A DNA stretch of 64,000 nt from Planctomycetota bacterium (lineage in GTDB: Bacteria; Planctomycetota; UBA11346), in the NCBI GenBank assembly GCA_014193115.1, contig BJHQ01000004.1:1-64000 (forward strand), given 5' to 3'. Below are positions 39,839 through 49,338 of this stretch, piece after piece (position 1 is the first letter of the stretch; each line of letters starts with the position of its first letter). The translations under genes and the position numbers were made by a program. The notes under the pieces are model-generated. The model was not told the origin of the DNA, made no database searches, and saw only the letters and a program-made list of their open reading frames with translations.

Positions 39839-40166
39839 GGGTCGCTCGTGGCGGAGCCGGTCCCCGACGCGGACCGCGGATGCGGCCGGGCGGCGGGTAG
39901 CGGGGTCCGCGGAAAACTTGGCAGAGGCTAGAGAGTGTCGCGGCGCAGCAAGACGGCGAGGGCGCACCCGCTGGCATCAACGCCGGGCGGCGACCCTGGT
40001 CCGATCTGTCGACCAACAGCAATGCCTTCTGCACGAAGCGGATCGACGGGAAAAGCCAACGCTTTCCGAGTTATCTGTCGATAGCGCGGTTCAGAATCTG
40101 CCCAGGCAGCTTGCCGCGATCCATCTCGGATCACTGCCAGGGAGCGGGTTCACCGAGGTGTGGCGC
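39839..40166. other. Upstream region of carB
   Basis: I see no gene in these 328 bases. GC-rich inverted segments lie within 80 bases of the carB start (a palindromic CGCGGTCCGCG at 39872-39882). They could be part of a leader structure, but I found no attenuator peptide or known riboswitch pattern. Confidence 0.4.
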
Positions 40167-41318
40167 TCAACCGCCGGACAGGCCGGTCACCGATCCGGGT
40201 GCCGGATCCCCGGCCGCCTTGGCTTCAAAGCCATCAAGTTTGGCCATCAGCCACCACCAGGCGTTGGCCAGCTTTGCCCGGCCGGCCGCGTTCATGGCGA
40301 CCGTGCTGCCGGATTCGGTCCATTCCTTGGCCAGCACCTCGCCCTGGTCGTCATAGCGCACCCGGCCATCGGGGCCGTGGCTCTGCACTGCGGCCAGATC
40401 GAACAGGGGCTTGCCGAAATGGACGGCGTAATTGCGCACTTGCAGGTTGAACCACGACCGCTGCAAGTTGTCCGCCGCAGTCAGCGGCATGGTCGTCCAC
40501 ACGAAGGCCGTGCCTGGGTGGGACTTTTCCAGCTTTTCCATGGAATCGCGATAAGCGGCGAAGGCGACCCGCGGATCCCGTGGCCAGGGCTGCTGGTCGT
40601 TCTTGGCCAGCGTGTTGCCGGCGCCGGCGCCCTGGACCGCGCCTGGCTCAGGGGTCGCCAGGCCGATCGGGACCCGAGCGGTGACGCTGACGTGGTCGAT
40701 GGCAAAGTTCGGCAGTTCGAGGGGATAAGTGACCGGATCGAGGATCAGGACGTTGCCGATGCGGCGGTAGGCGGTCAGTTCCTCGACGAACAGGCCTTCC
40801 AGCTTTGAAGAGGTGAACCGCACATCCATGGTCGCCGAATACTGCGTGTAGCCGGTTTCGATGCGCCGGCCGCTCGGGACATCGTTGGCATCGGACTGGA
40901 CTTGAGCAATCGCCAGCTTGGGCAGCACATCCACCAGGTTGGCGGCGATGCTGTCCAGGCGAGCGGTCAGCTTATTGGTGCCGCCGGCAGCGAAACGCCC
41001 CACGCCACCGCCGTTGGCGTACCAATCGGCCTTGGGGCTGGTGGCGGAACGCAAAGCGAAACGCGGGTCTTTGCCTGCCAATTCGTCAAGACCCTGAGCC
41101 AGCGCCTGATGCTGGCTGGGATAGGCCAAGGCCACCGCCCGTCCGCGGATGGCGGCCAGGGTTGGCGCCGGCAGCTCAGCAGCAGATCCAGCGGTGTGGT
41201 CAGCGAAGATAATCTTCACCGCGGCGCCGGCGGGCACCGGCCTCTGGTTCTGCTCGACAGCGCCAAGAGCGACGCAGGCCAGCACGCTTGGGCAGAGGAA
41301 GGCAAGGCGCTTGATCAT
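40167..41318 (-). CDS. Exported SGNH-hydrolase-like protein, catalytic His apparently lost
   Basis: This 383-residue protein starts at ATG 41318. A signal peptide covers about 1-20 (Leu-Ala-Phe-Leu-Cys-Pro-Ser-Val-Leu). The C-terminal third resembles exported SGNH/GDSL-like proteins of PVC bacteria: Trp-Thr-Thr-Met-Pro-Leu-Thr near 279, Leu-Phe-Asp-Leu-Ala-Ala-Val-Gln-Ser-His-Gly-Pro-Asp-Gly near 316, and a final Trp-Trp-Trp-Leu-Met-Ala-Lys-Leu. Where the family has a Gly-His-Leu-Asn motif with the catalytic His, this protein reads Ser-Gly-Ser-Thr-Val-Ala-Met-Asn, so it may be inactive. The assignment was made by eye. carB is downstream on the same strand. Confidence 0.5.
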   Translation of the reverse strand: MIKRLAFLCPSVLACVALGAVEQNQRPVPAGAAVKIIFADHTAGSAAELPAPTLAAIRGRAVALAYPSQHQALAQGLDELAGKDPRFALRSATSPKADWYANGGGVGRFAAGGTNKLTARLDSIAANLVDVLPKLAIAQVQSDANDVPSGRRIETGYTQYSATMDVRFTSSKLEGLFVEELTAYRRIGNVLILDPVTYPLELPNFAIDHVSVTARVPIGLATPEPGAVQGAGAGNTLAKNDQQPWPRDPRVAFAAYRDSMEKLEKSHPGTAFVWTTMPLTAADNLQRSWFNLQVRNYAVHFGKPLFDLAAVQSHGPDGRVRYDDQGEVLAKEWTESGSTVAMNAAGRAKLANAWWWLMAKLDGFEAKAAGDPAPGSVTGLSGG

Positions 41319-41467
41319 GGAAGGCTCACAGAAGGCGGTGGGCGGAACCGAGGCAGGTTCCATCACAGGGGTGTTCGCATGATGACGGCAACACCGTCAT
41401 GGGAGGTCTGAGGGGGCGGTCAGGTACGACATCGGCTCATACACCCTATCGATAAATATTAATGTCA

Positions 41468-44086
41468 TCATAGATTCGATTCGATCTCGTCGAACAGGAT
41501 GATATCAGCCTGGACCACCACCAGCACTTTCAGCTCGGTCTCCTGCCGTCCATTGGTCGAGAACAACCGGCCGAGGAAGGGAAGATGGCTGAGGAAGGGC
41601 ACCCCGGCATGGGACCGGGCGCTTTCGCCGTTGGTCAGGCCAGCCACCACCATCGAGCCGCCGTCGGGGATGGTCACCGAGGTCCGGGCGGCCTGGTAGA
41701 TCATCTGGGGAATGAGCAGGGGGGCGGTGTTGCCGATGGCCTGTCCGGCGGGAGCGCCGACGTTGCCACCGGGGAAGGGATTGTTCGGGCTGAGCGGCGC
41801 ACCGAACCGGCGCCACCCTCCGACCCGGGTGTGGGTCGGCTTCAGGGTCATGGTGATGTACTTGTTGTCGGCCGAGGCGATGCCCTGCACGTCGAGGACC
41901 GTACCATAGGACAGCACCGAGACCACCGGATCGAACTGGCCCTGGACGATGTCGTAGTCGGCCACATAGGCCTGCTGGTTCATGTGGACGATGTGGGCCT
42001 GCTGACCGTTATAGATGGTCGTCGACGGCTCGAAGATGATGTTGCCGCGCCGTTCGTATTCCACCGCCTTGATCACTGCTGAAGCATACAAATTGGTGGT
42101 GATCTGCCAGGTCTGGGTCTGGAACTGGAGGCCATCATTCGCACCAGGGTTGGGGAGCGAATTGCCCGTGGTGTACGAAGGCACCTGGTTGTTGACCACG
42201 CCGCCGGTGAGGATCTGAGTGCCAGCATCGCCAAAATAGAAGCCGAGATCGGTGGCCTGTCCGGTCGCCGGAGGCAGGGCCGGGGTCACGCCCTGGCCGG
42301 GCAGCGGAACGCTACCGGCTCCGCCCGGACCCGATCGCGGGTTGCCCGAGAAGTTCTGCCAGTTCACGCCGATCTGCTCCAGAGCCGAATTCTCGACGGT
42401 CAGGAACTTGCACTTGATGTGGATCTGCTTGCCGCGCTGGGCGCGCAGGGCTCGGAGCAGTTCCTTCACCTGCTTGTGGACACCCGACACGTTGGTCACG
42501 ACCAGCGAGCCATTGTATTCCGATGGCGGGCTGACCCCCGGCGCGGTCCACGAATTCGGTGACACCACCCGCTGGATGATGTCGATGAAATCCTGGCTGG
42601 TCGGCGGGGTCGCGTTCTCGATCGGCGGCAGAATCTTGGCCGCCGCCGTGCCCGGTTGCGGAACTTCGAGGTCAGGACCAGGGAAATTGGGCACCGAGTG
42701 CATCAAGTCGCGGATGTCGTACAGCTCGGTGACCAAGGCGCCGCGGGCGCCCTCGGCGTTGGTGATGTAGATGGCCTCGTCGCGCAGGACGTAGGTCAGC
42801 TGGGTCAGCTTCATGATATAGTCGAGGACGAAGCGCAGCTTCATCCGTTCGACCTTCAGGGTCACCGGCGGCGGACTGGCGGCCAGCACCCGCGGATCGG
42901 TGATGATGTTGACCCCGGTCACCTTTTGCAGGAACTTGATGACCTCGTCGATCTGCTGTTCCTGGAAGTCGAGAGTGACCTCCTGCTCGAGCTGGTTGTT
43001 GATCGACTTGACCCAGGCCGCCTCCTGGGCGCCACCACTCTCGCGGCCGGAACCGCCGGACGGCAGGGTGCTCGCAGGATCGAGGGTGAAGCGGATGATC
43101 TCGGTCTGGGGCAGCATCGCCTTGCGGATCGACTCCGACAGCTGCTGGTGCTCCTCGTCCCAGCGATCGGCGGTGATCTGACGCAGGTAATCGTGGCGTT
43201 CGCGCCGGCAGCGGGCGAGCAGGTCGGACGCCCGCACCTCGGCTCGGTTCGATTTCAGGATCTGCTCGCAGAGCAGGATCGCCCGATCGTAGTCCCGGCG
43301 CTGGCGGGCGCGTTCGGCCCGGGACAGCTGGGCGTCGATCTGCTCGCGCTCGCGTTGCAGGCTGGCGGCGCGCAACTGCTGTGACCGCTCGGCGGCACTG
43401 CGGTTGCGCTCGGCCTGTTCGGCCAGCTCGGCTTTGCGCCGACGCTGGCGGGCCTCCTCGGCCAGGGCCTGGGCTTCGCGCAGCCGGGTTTCACGGCTGG
43501 GCTCAGCGAACGGCAGGGATTCGAGTCGGATCGCGGCCTGCTCAAAAGAGCGCTCGGCGGCATCGAAGTCGCCTGCATCAAGATGCCGTTGACCCTGCTC
43601 GACCTTGGCCTGGGCTTCACCCATCAGCAGCTGCTGTTTGACCGCCAGTTCGTCGGCGGCGCGTTCACCGGCCAGGCCACCGGTGTCCGGGGCGACGCCG
43701 GCCATGGCCCGGGCCTTGTCGAGATCCTGGCGGTACGGCTGATGGTCCGGACGCCAGTCGACCGCGCGTTGCAAATGGTCGATGGCCTCGCCGAGCCGAC
43801 CGGCATCGCGCAAGCGGATTCCCTGATCGTGATGGAAGGACGCCGCCGCCAGCCGCTGGTCACGCAGAGTCTGTTCCTGCTTGAGGTAGTCTTGCAGCGC
43901 GGCCTCGGCGGGGTTGCCGGCCGGCGCAGCTGGCGTCGGCGTCGCTGCAGGACTTGGCGCCGGCGCCGGCGCCGGAGCGGGTGGCGTCTCGTCGGCCGCA
44001 TGCAAGGCCAGACCGAGCAGGCTGGCCGAAAGGAACATCGTCCGGCCGGACAGGCGGACAGCGGAAAGGCTCGGGAATGGGATCAC
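41468..44086 (-). CDS. Secretin-like pilus outer-membrane protein, third of three paralogs
   Basis: This 872-residue protein starts at GTG 44086, overlapping the previous stop by 4 bases. A signal peptide (about 1-32, ending Leu-His-Ala-Ala-Asp) and a Pro/Ala linker come first, then TPR-like repeats (about 60-150), a long charged coiled coil (about 180-330), N0/N1-like domains (Val-Thr-Leu-Asp-Phe-Gln-Glu-Gln at about 370), and a secretin beta-domain. The secretin signature is Val-Pro-Phe-Leu-Ser-His-Leu-Pro-Phe-Leu-Gly-Arg-Leu-Phe near 832. It lacks the Tyr-Pro-Glu-Asp-Trp block and the glycine-rich loop of its two paralogs, so it is the most divergent of the three. Confidence 0.85.
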   Translation of the reverse strand: MIPFPSLSAVRLSGRTMFLSASLLGLALHAADETPPAPAPAPAPSPAATPTPAAPAGNPAEAALQDYLKQEQTLRDQRLAAASFHHDQGIRLRDAGRLGEAIDHLQRAVDWRPDHQPYRQDLDKARAMAGVAPDTGGLAGERAADELAVKQQLLMGEAQAKVEQGQRHLDAGDFDAAERSFEQAAIRLESLPFAEPSRETRLREAQALAEEARQRRRKAELAEQAERNRSAAERSQQLRAASLQREREQIDAQLSRAERARQRRDYDRAILLCEQILKSNRAEVRASDLLARCRRERHDYLRQITADRWDEEHQQLSESIRKAMLPQTEIIRFTLDPASTLPSGGSGRESGGAQEAAWVKSINNQLEQEVTLDFQEQQIDEVIKFLQKVTGVNIITDPRVLAASPPPVTLKVERMKLRFVLDYIMKLTQLTYVLRDEAIYITNAEGARGALVTELYDIRDLMHSVPNFPGPDLEVPQPGTAAAKILPPIENATPPTSQDFIDIIQRVVSPNSWTAPGVSPPSEYNGSLVVTNVSGVHKQVKELLRALRAQRGKQIHIKCKFLTVENSALEQIGVNWQNFSGNPRSGPGGAGSVPLPGQGVTPALPPATGQATDLGFYFGDAGTQILTGGVVNNQVPSYTTGNSLPNPGANDGLQFQTQTWQITTNLYASAVIKAVEYERRGNIIFEPSTTIYNGQQAHIVHMNQQAYVADYDIVQGQFDPVVSVLSYGTVLDVQGIASADNKYITMTLKPTHTRVGGWRRFGAPLSPNNPFPGGNVGAPAGQAIGNTAPLLIPQMIYQAARTSVTIPDGGSMVVAGLTNGESARSHAGVPFLSHLPFLGRLFSTNGRQETELKVLVVVQADIILFDEIESNL

Positions 44087-46482
44087 AGTTGGGCCTCCAG
44101 AGCGTCGTAATCGACGATCGTTGCAGTGGCGAGGAGATAGAACTGCGTCCGCTGGGACCAGCGGGCGCGTTGGCCGAACAAGCGGCCCAGGAAAGGAATG
44201 GTGCCGAAGAAGGGGACCCGGGTCGCAGCCTGCTGCTCGATGGTCTTGCCCAGGCCGCCAATGAGCACCGTGGCGCGGTCTGGGACCGCCTTCAGGGTGG
44301 TCGAGCCGGAACGCACCTGACGATTGACCAGGTCGAGCGGGAAAGGGACCGGCGGGCCGACTTGCTGGCCGTCTTCGCCGGGAAGCACCCGAGGCGCGAG
44401 CATCGTCTCGCTCGACCAAGCGACATCGGTGATGGTCGGCGACACTTCCAGGGTCACGGTGCGGCGGTCTGCCGAGATCAGCGGCTTGATGTCGATGCCG
44501 GTGCCAAAGGTCAGGATTTCGATCCGCGGATCGAGGTTGTTGCCGACGATGTCGTAGTCGGCGATGTAGGCGAACTGGGTGCCGAAAAAGGTCGAAGCGC
44601 GCACCCCGTTGACGGTGGTGACATCGACCTCGGCCAGGACGGTGCCCCGTTTGGTGCGTTCGACCGCAGTCAGAATCGCGCTGAAATCAGCATTGCGCAG
44701 CATGGTGCTCTGCAGCACCAGCCCGGTTCCGGAGGTCGCCGGTGCGGGCGGATCGATCGCCGCTCCGGGAAGCGTGTTGCTGGTCAGGCCCTGCCAGAGC
44801 AGCGAACTGGCGGCGCGCGAGAATCCGTAACCGGTGGGAGTGGCCAGCAGGCTGCCCGCCAGGTTGTTCCACTGGACGCCGATCTCCTCGATCAGGCCGT
44901 CATCCAGGATGAGGGAACGCAGATCGATCCGCACCTGCAGGCTGGCAGCGCGTTCCTGGGCGCGGAGGAACTGGGCGATCAGCCGTTGGGTCTCGACCGG
45001 GGCGGTCACCACCAGCAAGGTGTTGCGGACCACGATCGAATTGGCTGGATCCTCCCAGACCTTCGGCATCACCGAGCGGCGGATGGTGTCGACCAGATCA
45101 TCCGGAGTCAGCCCCTTGGCGGCTGCGGCTCCCGGATCGTTCGCGCCGAAAAGCTGGAATCCGCCGCCGCCCCCACCACCACCTGCGCCACCGCCAAACC
45201 CGCCTTGGACGTTCAGGGTCTGGTCCTTGGCCGGGAAGACCGCGGCTCCGGCGTCATGGACTCGCAGCACGGTGAGATCCGCCGGCGGTTTGCCCACATA
45301 GACCGCACCATCGGCGATGGCCCAGTTGGTCGCCATCAACGTGGTCACCCAGCCGATGGCGTTGGCCAGGGTCATGTCAGTCGCCGCCAGCGAGACTGGA
45401 CGGTCGCCGCTGGCCACGACCTCAGGGGCGATGATCAGGTTGATCCCACCTTGGGCGGCGAGGTTGCGCAGCACGGCCGCGCCATCCTGGTTGTCTGCAG
45501 AAAATGTGACCCGGATCGAAAGCGCCCCCATCAGCCGCTCGCGCCATTCCTCGGCCGGAGGCAGGTCGAGCAGATCGTGCGATGAGGCGCCGCGGCGCTG
45601 CTGCCAATCTTCGGGATAGCGCGGACGGCCATCGAAACCGCTCGGTATCAAGGACCGTTCAATCTGCTCGGCGACCTCTTGGCGGAGCAGTCGCCGGCGC
45701 TCGTCAAGATCGTGCCGCCGAGCGGTGTGGACCGCCTCGAACAATTCTGCGAAGAGCTGGGCGACGCGCTGGTCGTCTGGGAAATCCGAGCGCATCTGCC
45801 GGCAGCGGGCCAGGGCGAGCTCGTCCAGGCCGCGCCGATGGAGCTCAAGGATCCGCGACAGGCGTTCATCCACTCCTGCCCGTTCCCCTGCCAGTTCACC
45901 TTTGCGTCCTGACCCGGCTTTCGCGACCGCGCCTGCCCGCCCTTTGGCGCCAGCTTCGGCGGCTTCGCTACGGGAAGCGGCTTCCCACGAGCTTCGGCGG
46001 GCAGCGAGCTCGGCCGCCAGAGCCTTCGCGGCGCCGCTGTGATCGGCGGCGATCAGCCGGGCTTCTGCTCCGGCCGAGACCGCGGCTGCGGCTTCGGACC
46101 GGCCTGACGCAGCCAACGATTCGGCGTGCAAGGCGGTGACCCGGGCCTCGGCGATGGCCGCCTGTTCCGCCACCGTGTCCCGGTCTTCAGGGGATCGATC
46201 GGCTGGCACCTTCGCCTTGTCCGAAAGCACCAGGTCCACCTGTGCAATCCGATTGGCCAGGGCCGCATTGCCGGGAGCGAGCTTCCGGGCGCGCTCCAGA
46301 ACCGCTGCGGCTTCGGGCCAACGTCCAGCCTGTGCGAGATCGCGCGCCTGGTCCAGTGCGGCGGTGACCACCGCCCGGACCTCGGCTTCCGACGGTGCAG
46401 CGTTCGCGGAACCGTCCGGTTCCGCTGCGACGAAGCCGCTGGCCAGGGCCAGGGCCGCCAATGCCGCACGCCAGCCGATCAC
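44083..46482 (-). CDS. Secretin-like pilus outer-membrane protein, second of three paralogs
   Basis: This 799-residue protein starts at GTG 46482, overlapping the upstream stop by 4 bases. A signal peptide (about 1-20), a TPR-like segment (Ala-Gly-Arg-Trp-Pro-Glu-Ala-Ala), an Ala/Glu-rich coiled coil and a Tyr-Pro-Glu-Asp-Trp block near 290 precede the N-domains. A Gly run (about 420-440) then a secretin domain follow, with Ala-Tyr-Ile-Ala-Asp-Tyr-Asp-Ile-Val-Gly-Asn-Asn near 645 and Val-Pro-Phe-Phe-Gly-Thr-Ile-Pro-Phe-Leu-Gly-Arg-Leu-Phe near 757. It should form or join a gated outer-membrane ring. Confidence 0.87.
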   Translation of the reverse strand: MIGWRAALAALALASGFVAAEPDGSANAAPSEAEVRAVVTAALDQARDLAQAGRWPEAAAVLERARKLAPGNAALANRIAQVDLVLSDKAKVPADRSPEDRDTVAEQAAIAEARVTALHAESLAASGRSEAAAAVSAGAEARLIAADHSGAAKALAAELAARRSSWEAASRSEAAEAGAKGRAGAVAKAGSGRKGELAGERAGVDERLSRILELHRRGLDELALARCRQMRSDFPDDQRVAQLFAELFEAVHTARRHDLDERRRLLRQEVAEQIERSLIPSGFDGRPRYPEDWQQRRGASSHDLLDLPPAEEWRERLMGALSIRVTFSADNQDGAAVLRNLAAQGGINLIIAPEVVASGDRPVSLAATDMTLANAIGWVTTLMATNWAIADGAVYVGKPPADLTVLRVHDAGAAVFPAKDQTLNVQGGFGGGAGGGGGGGGFQLFGANDPGAAAAKGLTPDDLVDTIRRSVMPKVWEDPANSIVVRNTLLVVTAPVETQRLIAQFLRAQERAASLQVRIDLRSLILDDGLIEEIGVQWNNLAGSLLATPTGYGFSRAASSLLWQGLTSNTLPGAAIDPPAPATSGTGLVLQSTMLRNADFSAILTAVERTKRGTVLAEVDVTTVNGVRASTFFGTQFAYIADYDIVGNNLDPRIEILTFGTGIDIKPLISADRRTVTLEVSPTITDVAWSSETMLAPRVLPGEDGQQVGPPVPFPLDLVNRQVRSGSTTLKAVPDRATVLIGGLGKTIEQQAATRVPFFGTIPFLGRLFGQRARWSQRTQFYLLATATIVDYDALEAQL

Positions 46483-49007
46483 TGCTTGGCTTCCTCCCCG
46501 CCGAGTTCGAGGATCCGGCCGGTGATCAGGTAGCTCAACTGGCGGCTTTCATCGTAGATGCCGTTGCGGCTGAACAGCCGACCGAGGAACGGGATGTGGC
46601 TCAGGAACGGAATGCCCATGTGGGTCCGCTGGCGCATGGCGTTGGTGTAGCTGCCGACCAGCAGGCTGGCCCGATCGGGCAGCAGCGACGTGCTGCGCAA
46701 GGCCCGGGTCTGGCTGTTGGGCAATTCCAGCGGGAAGGGCTGCTGACCGAGGATCGCCGCGCCATCACCAGTCTGGAGGACCCGGGGTGCCACTAGCTGT
46801 TCGGTGAACGATCCGCCGAATTCGGTCGAGGTCGGATTGACCTCAAGGGTGATGAACTTGCGGTCCTGGCTGATGATCGGCTTGATGTCGATGGTATTGC
46901 CGAAGCTGAGGATCTCGATCCGCGGATCGAGGTTGTTGCCGACGATATCGTAATCGGCGATGTAGGCGAACTGGACCAGGAACGAAGCCGTGGCGCGCTG
47001 ATTGTTGAAGCAGGTGATGGTCGGGTTCTGGAGGATCTGCTGGTCGGATTCCTCTTCGACCGCACTGATGATCGCATTGAGCTGATCGACATTATAGTAA
47101 TTGAACGGACGCAGCGAGGATTCGAGCACCATGCCGCGGGTCGAAGGGTTGTACGACCGCGAGTTCGCGGCATAGGCGCTATTGAGCAGGATCGTCTGGT
47201 TGCCCGGCAGGTTGTTGAAGGTCGAGCCGTTGTATCCAAACGTGTCGTTCAGGCGGGTATAGCCGTTGGACGTCGAGCTGCCGATGATGCCATTGGGATT
47301 ATTATGGTATTCGACGCCAATTTCTTCCCAGTAGCCCTTGCGGGTATCGAGCATGCGGACGTCGATATTGACCTGCAAAGCGCGACGGTTGCGCATGTCG
47401 GTGAGCAGGCGTTCGACCTGGCCGTGGACCTCGGGGGTCTGGCTGACGAACAGGATCGCGCCCTGGCGCTGTTCGATGCTGGTCCCCTTCGCCGGATCCC
47501 AGGTACCCTTGGCGACATTGTCCTGGATGAAGGTGATCAGTTCATCAGGGGTTGGACCGGTCTTGGGTGCATCAGCGCCCGCGCCGCCACCGCCGAACAG
47601 GGCGAACCCGCCGCCGCCACCACCACCAGTGCCGCCGCCAAAACCCATGTCCTTACCTGGGAAATCCGGGATGGGCATGGTCAGGTCGGTGACATCGTAG
47701 ATCTTCAGTACGATCGAACCGACGACGATGTCGTTGCTGATGAAGATCGCCTGATCTTGCAGCGCGTAATGCAACTGGGTGAGTTCGAGGATCCATTTCA
47801 GCGCGTCGCCGAACTTCATGTCCTTGACCTTGAGGGTCACCGGCGGCGGGCTGTTGGCCAGGGCGGTTGGCGAGACGATGATGTTGGCGCCGGTCACCTG
47901 ACGCAGGAACGCGATGACCTCTTCGAAGGGCTGCTCCTGGAAATCCACCGTGATCCGCTGTTCCAGCCGATCGGTCAGCTGCTGACGCCAGAGCTCGACC
48001 TGGTGGGCGCCGAGTTCGGCGGTGGTGCGCAGGCTGCGCCGCTGCCAGTCCTCTGGATAGAGCAGCAGATCGTTCTGCGGGATCAGCGAACGGTGGATGT
48101 CTTCCTGGACCCGGGTGACCGCTTCGAGCCGGTCCTCGCGCAGACGCTTGTCGAAGGCGACGTGGCCTTGGCGGCGGGCATCCAAGTACAGTTTCCGCGC
48201 GTCTTCACGGCGGCGGTCGAGTTCATAGGCATTCCAGGCGTCGACTTCAGCCCGGCGGAAATCCTTGCGATCATAGGCCGTTTTTGCCCGGCGCAGGAGC
48301 TCATCGACCTTGCGGGCCAGCGATTGCTCCTGCAGCTCGGCGGCTGCGCGGGTCCGGTCCAACGCATCTTTGCGGGCTTTCTCCTGATCGCGCAGCGCCT
48401 GCATTTCGGCTCGCGCCCGGGCTTCGCGGCGCAGGCCGGCGACCTCGGCCGGCAGACTGCCCCAGTCGGTCAGATCCGATCCGGCCTTGATCGCTACTTC
48501 GACCCGATCGAAATCGAGTTCAGCGCCTGCGAAATCGCCGGCTTCCATCTTGCGCTTGCCATTGTCCCGGAGCGCGGTGAGCCGCACCACGACCTCTTGG
48601 TGGTGGACCTGTTGCTGGCTTGAGAAGCGTTCCGCGGTCACTGCGACCGATGATGGGTGGTCGCCCAGCGTGGCGCGGACCTCGGTGCGCAGCTTCCGTG
48701 CCCCGGCATGGTCGGGGTCGAGTTCAACCGCCCGTTCGACCAGTTTGAGCGCGGTCGCCCGATTGCCTTGGCGAAACTGGGCAAGGGCTTCGACGAACAG
48801 CGCATCAGCCTCGACCGCGGCACGGTTGGCGGCAGTGCCCGGCTTTTCGCGATCAGCCTTGAGCTGGGCGACTTCAGCGGGAGGGGCCGGCGGCGCGGTC
48901 TGGGCGGGCACGTCCTCAGCCAGCAGCGGAAGGGCGACGGACCAACCGCTGGCGACCAGCAGCAAGGTCGGGGCCAGCGTCGTCGGGGGCAATGTGCGCA
49001 AGCGCAT
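46479..49007 (-). CDS. Secretin-like pilus outer-membrane protein, first of three paralogs (Amuc_1098-like)
   Basis: This 842-residue protein starts at ATG 49007 with GGAG 9 bases upstream. Signal peptide about 1-30. A TPR unit (about 65-110), a charged coiled coil (about 150-290), Arg-Ser-Leu-Ile-Pro-Gln-Asn-Asp then Tyr-Pro-Glu-Asp-Trp near 315, an N0/N1-type region (Ile-Thr-Val-Asp-Phe-Gln-Glu-Gln-Pro-Phe near 355), a Gly-rich loop (about 460-490) and a secretin domain with Ile-Pro-Phe-Leu-Ser-His-Ile-Pro-Phe-Leu-Gly-Arg-Leu-Phe near 800. It is shaped like the Amuc_1098 family of Akkermansia. A 330-base gap separates it from the genes upstream. Confidence 0.88.
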   Translation of the reverse strand: MRLRTLPPTTLAPTLLLVASGWSVALPLLAEDVPAQTAPPAPPAEVAQLKADREKPGTAANRAAVEADALFVEALAQFRQGNRATALKLVERAVELDPDHAGARKLRTEVRATLGDHPSSVAVTAERFSSQQQVHHQEVVVRLTALRDNGKRKMEAGDFAGAELDFDRVEVAIKAGSDLTDWGSLPAEVAGLRREARARAEMQALRDQEKARKDALDRTRAAAELQEQSLARKVDELLRRAKTAYDRKDFRRAEVDAWNAYELDRRREDARKLYLDARRQGHVAFDKRLREDRLEAVTRVQEDIHRSLIPQNDLLLYPEDWQRRSLRTTAELGAHQVELWRQQLTDRLEQRITVDFQEQPFEEVIAFLRQVTGANIIVSPTALANSPPPVTLKVKDMKFGDALKWILELTQLHYALQDQAIFISNDIVVGSIVLKIYDVTDLTMPIPDFPGKDMGFGGGTGGGGGGGFALFGGGGAGADAPKTGPTPDELITFIQDNVAKGTWDPAKGTSIEQRQGAILFVSQTPEVHGQVERLLTDMRNRRALQVNIDVRMLDTRKGYWEEIGVEYHNNPNGIIGSSTSNGYTRLNDTFGYNGSTFNNLPGNQTILLNSAYAANSRSYNPSTRGMVLESSLRPFNYYNVDQLNAIISAVEEESDQQILQNPTITCFNNQRATASFLVQFAYIADYDIVGNNLDPRIEILSFGNTIDIKPIISQDRKFITLEVNPTSTEFGGSFTEQLVAPRVLQTGDGAAILGQQPFPLELPNSQTRALRSTSLLPDRASLLVGSYTNAMRQRTHMGIPFLSHIPFLGRLFSRNGIYDESRQLSYLITGRILELGGEEAKQ

Positions 49008-49338
49008 GGGACGGTCTCCGGCGCAGCGGCGGACGGACATGGCCCGGCCGCCGGCGTTCAGCGAGCATGATCCGTGACCGGATCCGTGCAGGGGATGCGC
49101 TGACCATGCTGTGATTTCGTGTGACTCACGACACGAAGCGAAAATCAAGGACAACTGATCGCACAGAGATTTTGGCGGTTCGCACGCGGGAGCCGTTCCA
49201 CGCACCTGCACGGCACGCTGCCGAAGGCTGCGTGGCGCTTGTCGAAGCCCAGTCGGTGGGCTTTGGGCGCGGCATGGGAACAGCCCGGCAGCGCGAGGAA
49301 GCCGCTCCGAACCTGGCTAGGGAGCCCGCGGTGTTGGG
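49008..49338. other. Gap between the pilus assembly genes and the secretins
   Basis: I see no gene in these 331 bases. A 17-base direct repeat (GGCTAGGGAGCCCGCGG) at 49315-49331 and 49337-49353 straddles the stop codon of the upstream gene, so its last residues are a small tandem duplication. The gap may hold a separate promoter for the three secretins; I find no convincing -35/-10 pair. Confidence 0.4.

Noticed and set aside
41380-41405. Small hairpin (ATGACGG with loop CAACA) upstream of the SGNH-like gene as a terminator
   Set aside because: The stem is only 7 base pairs with no T-run, so it is too weak to call.
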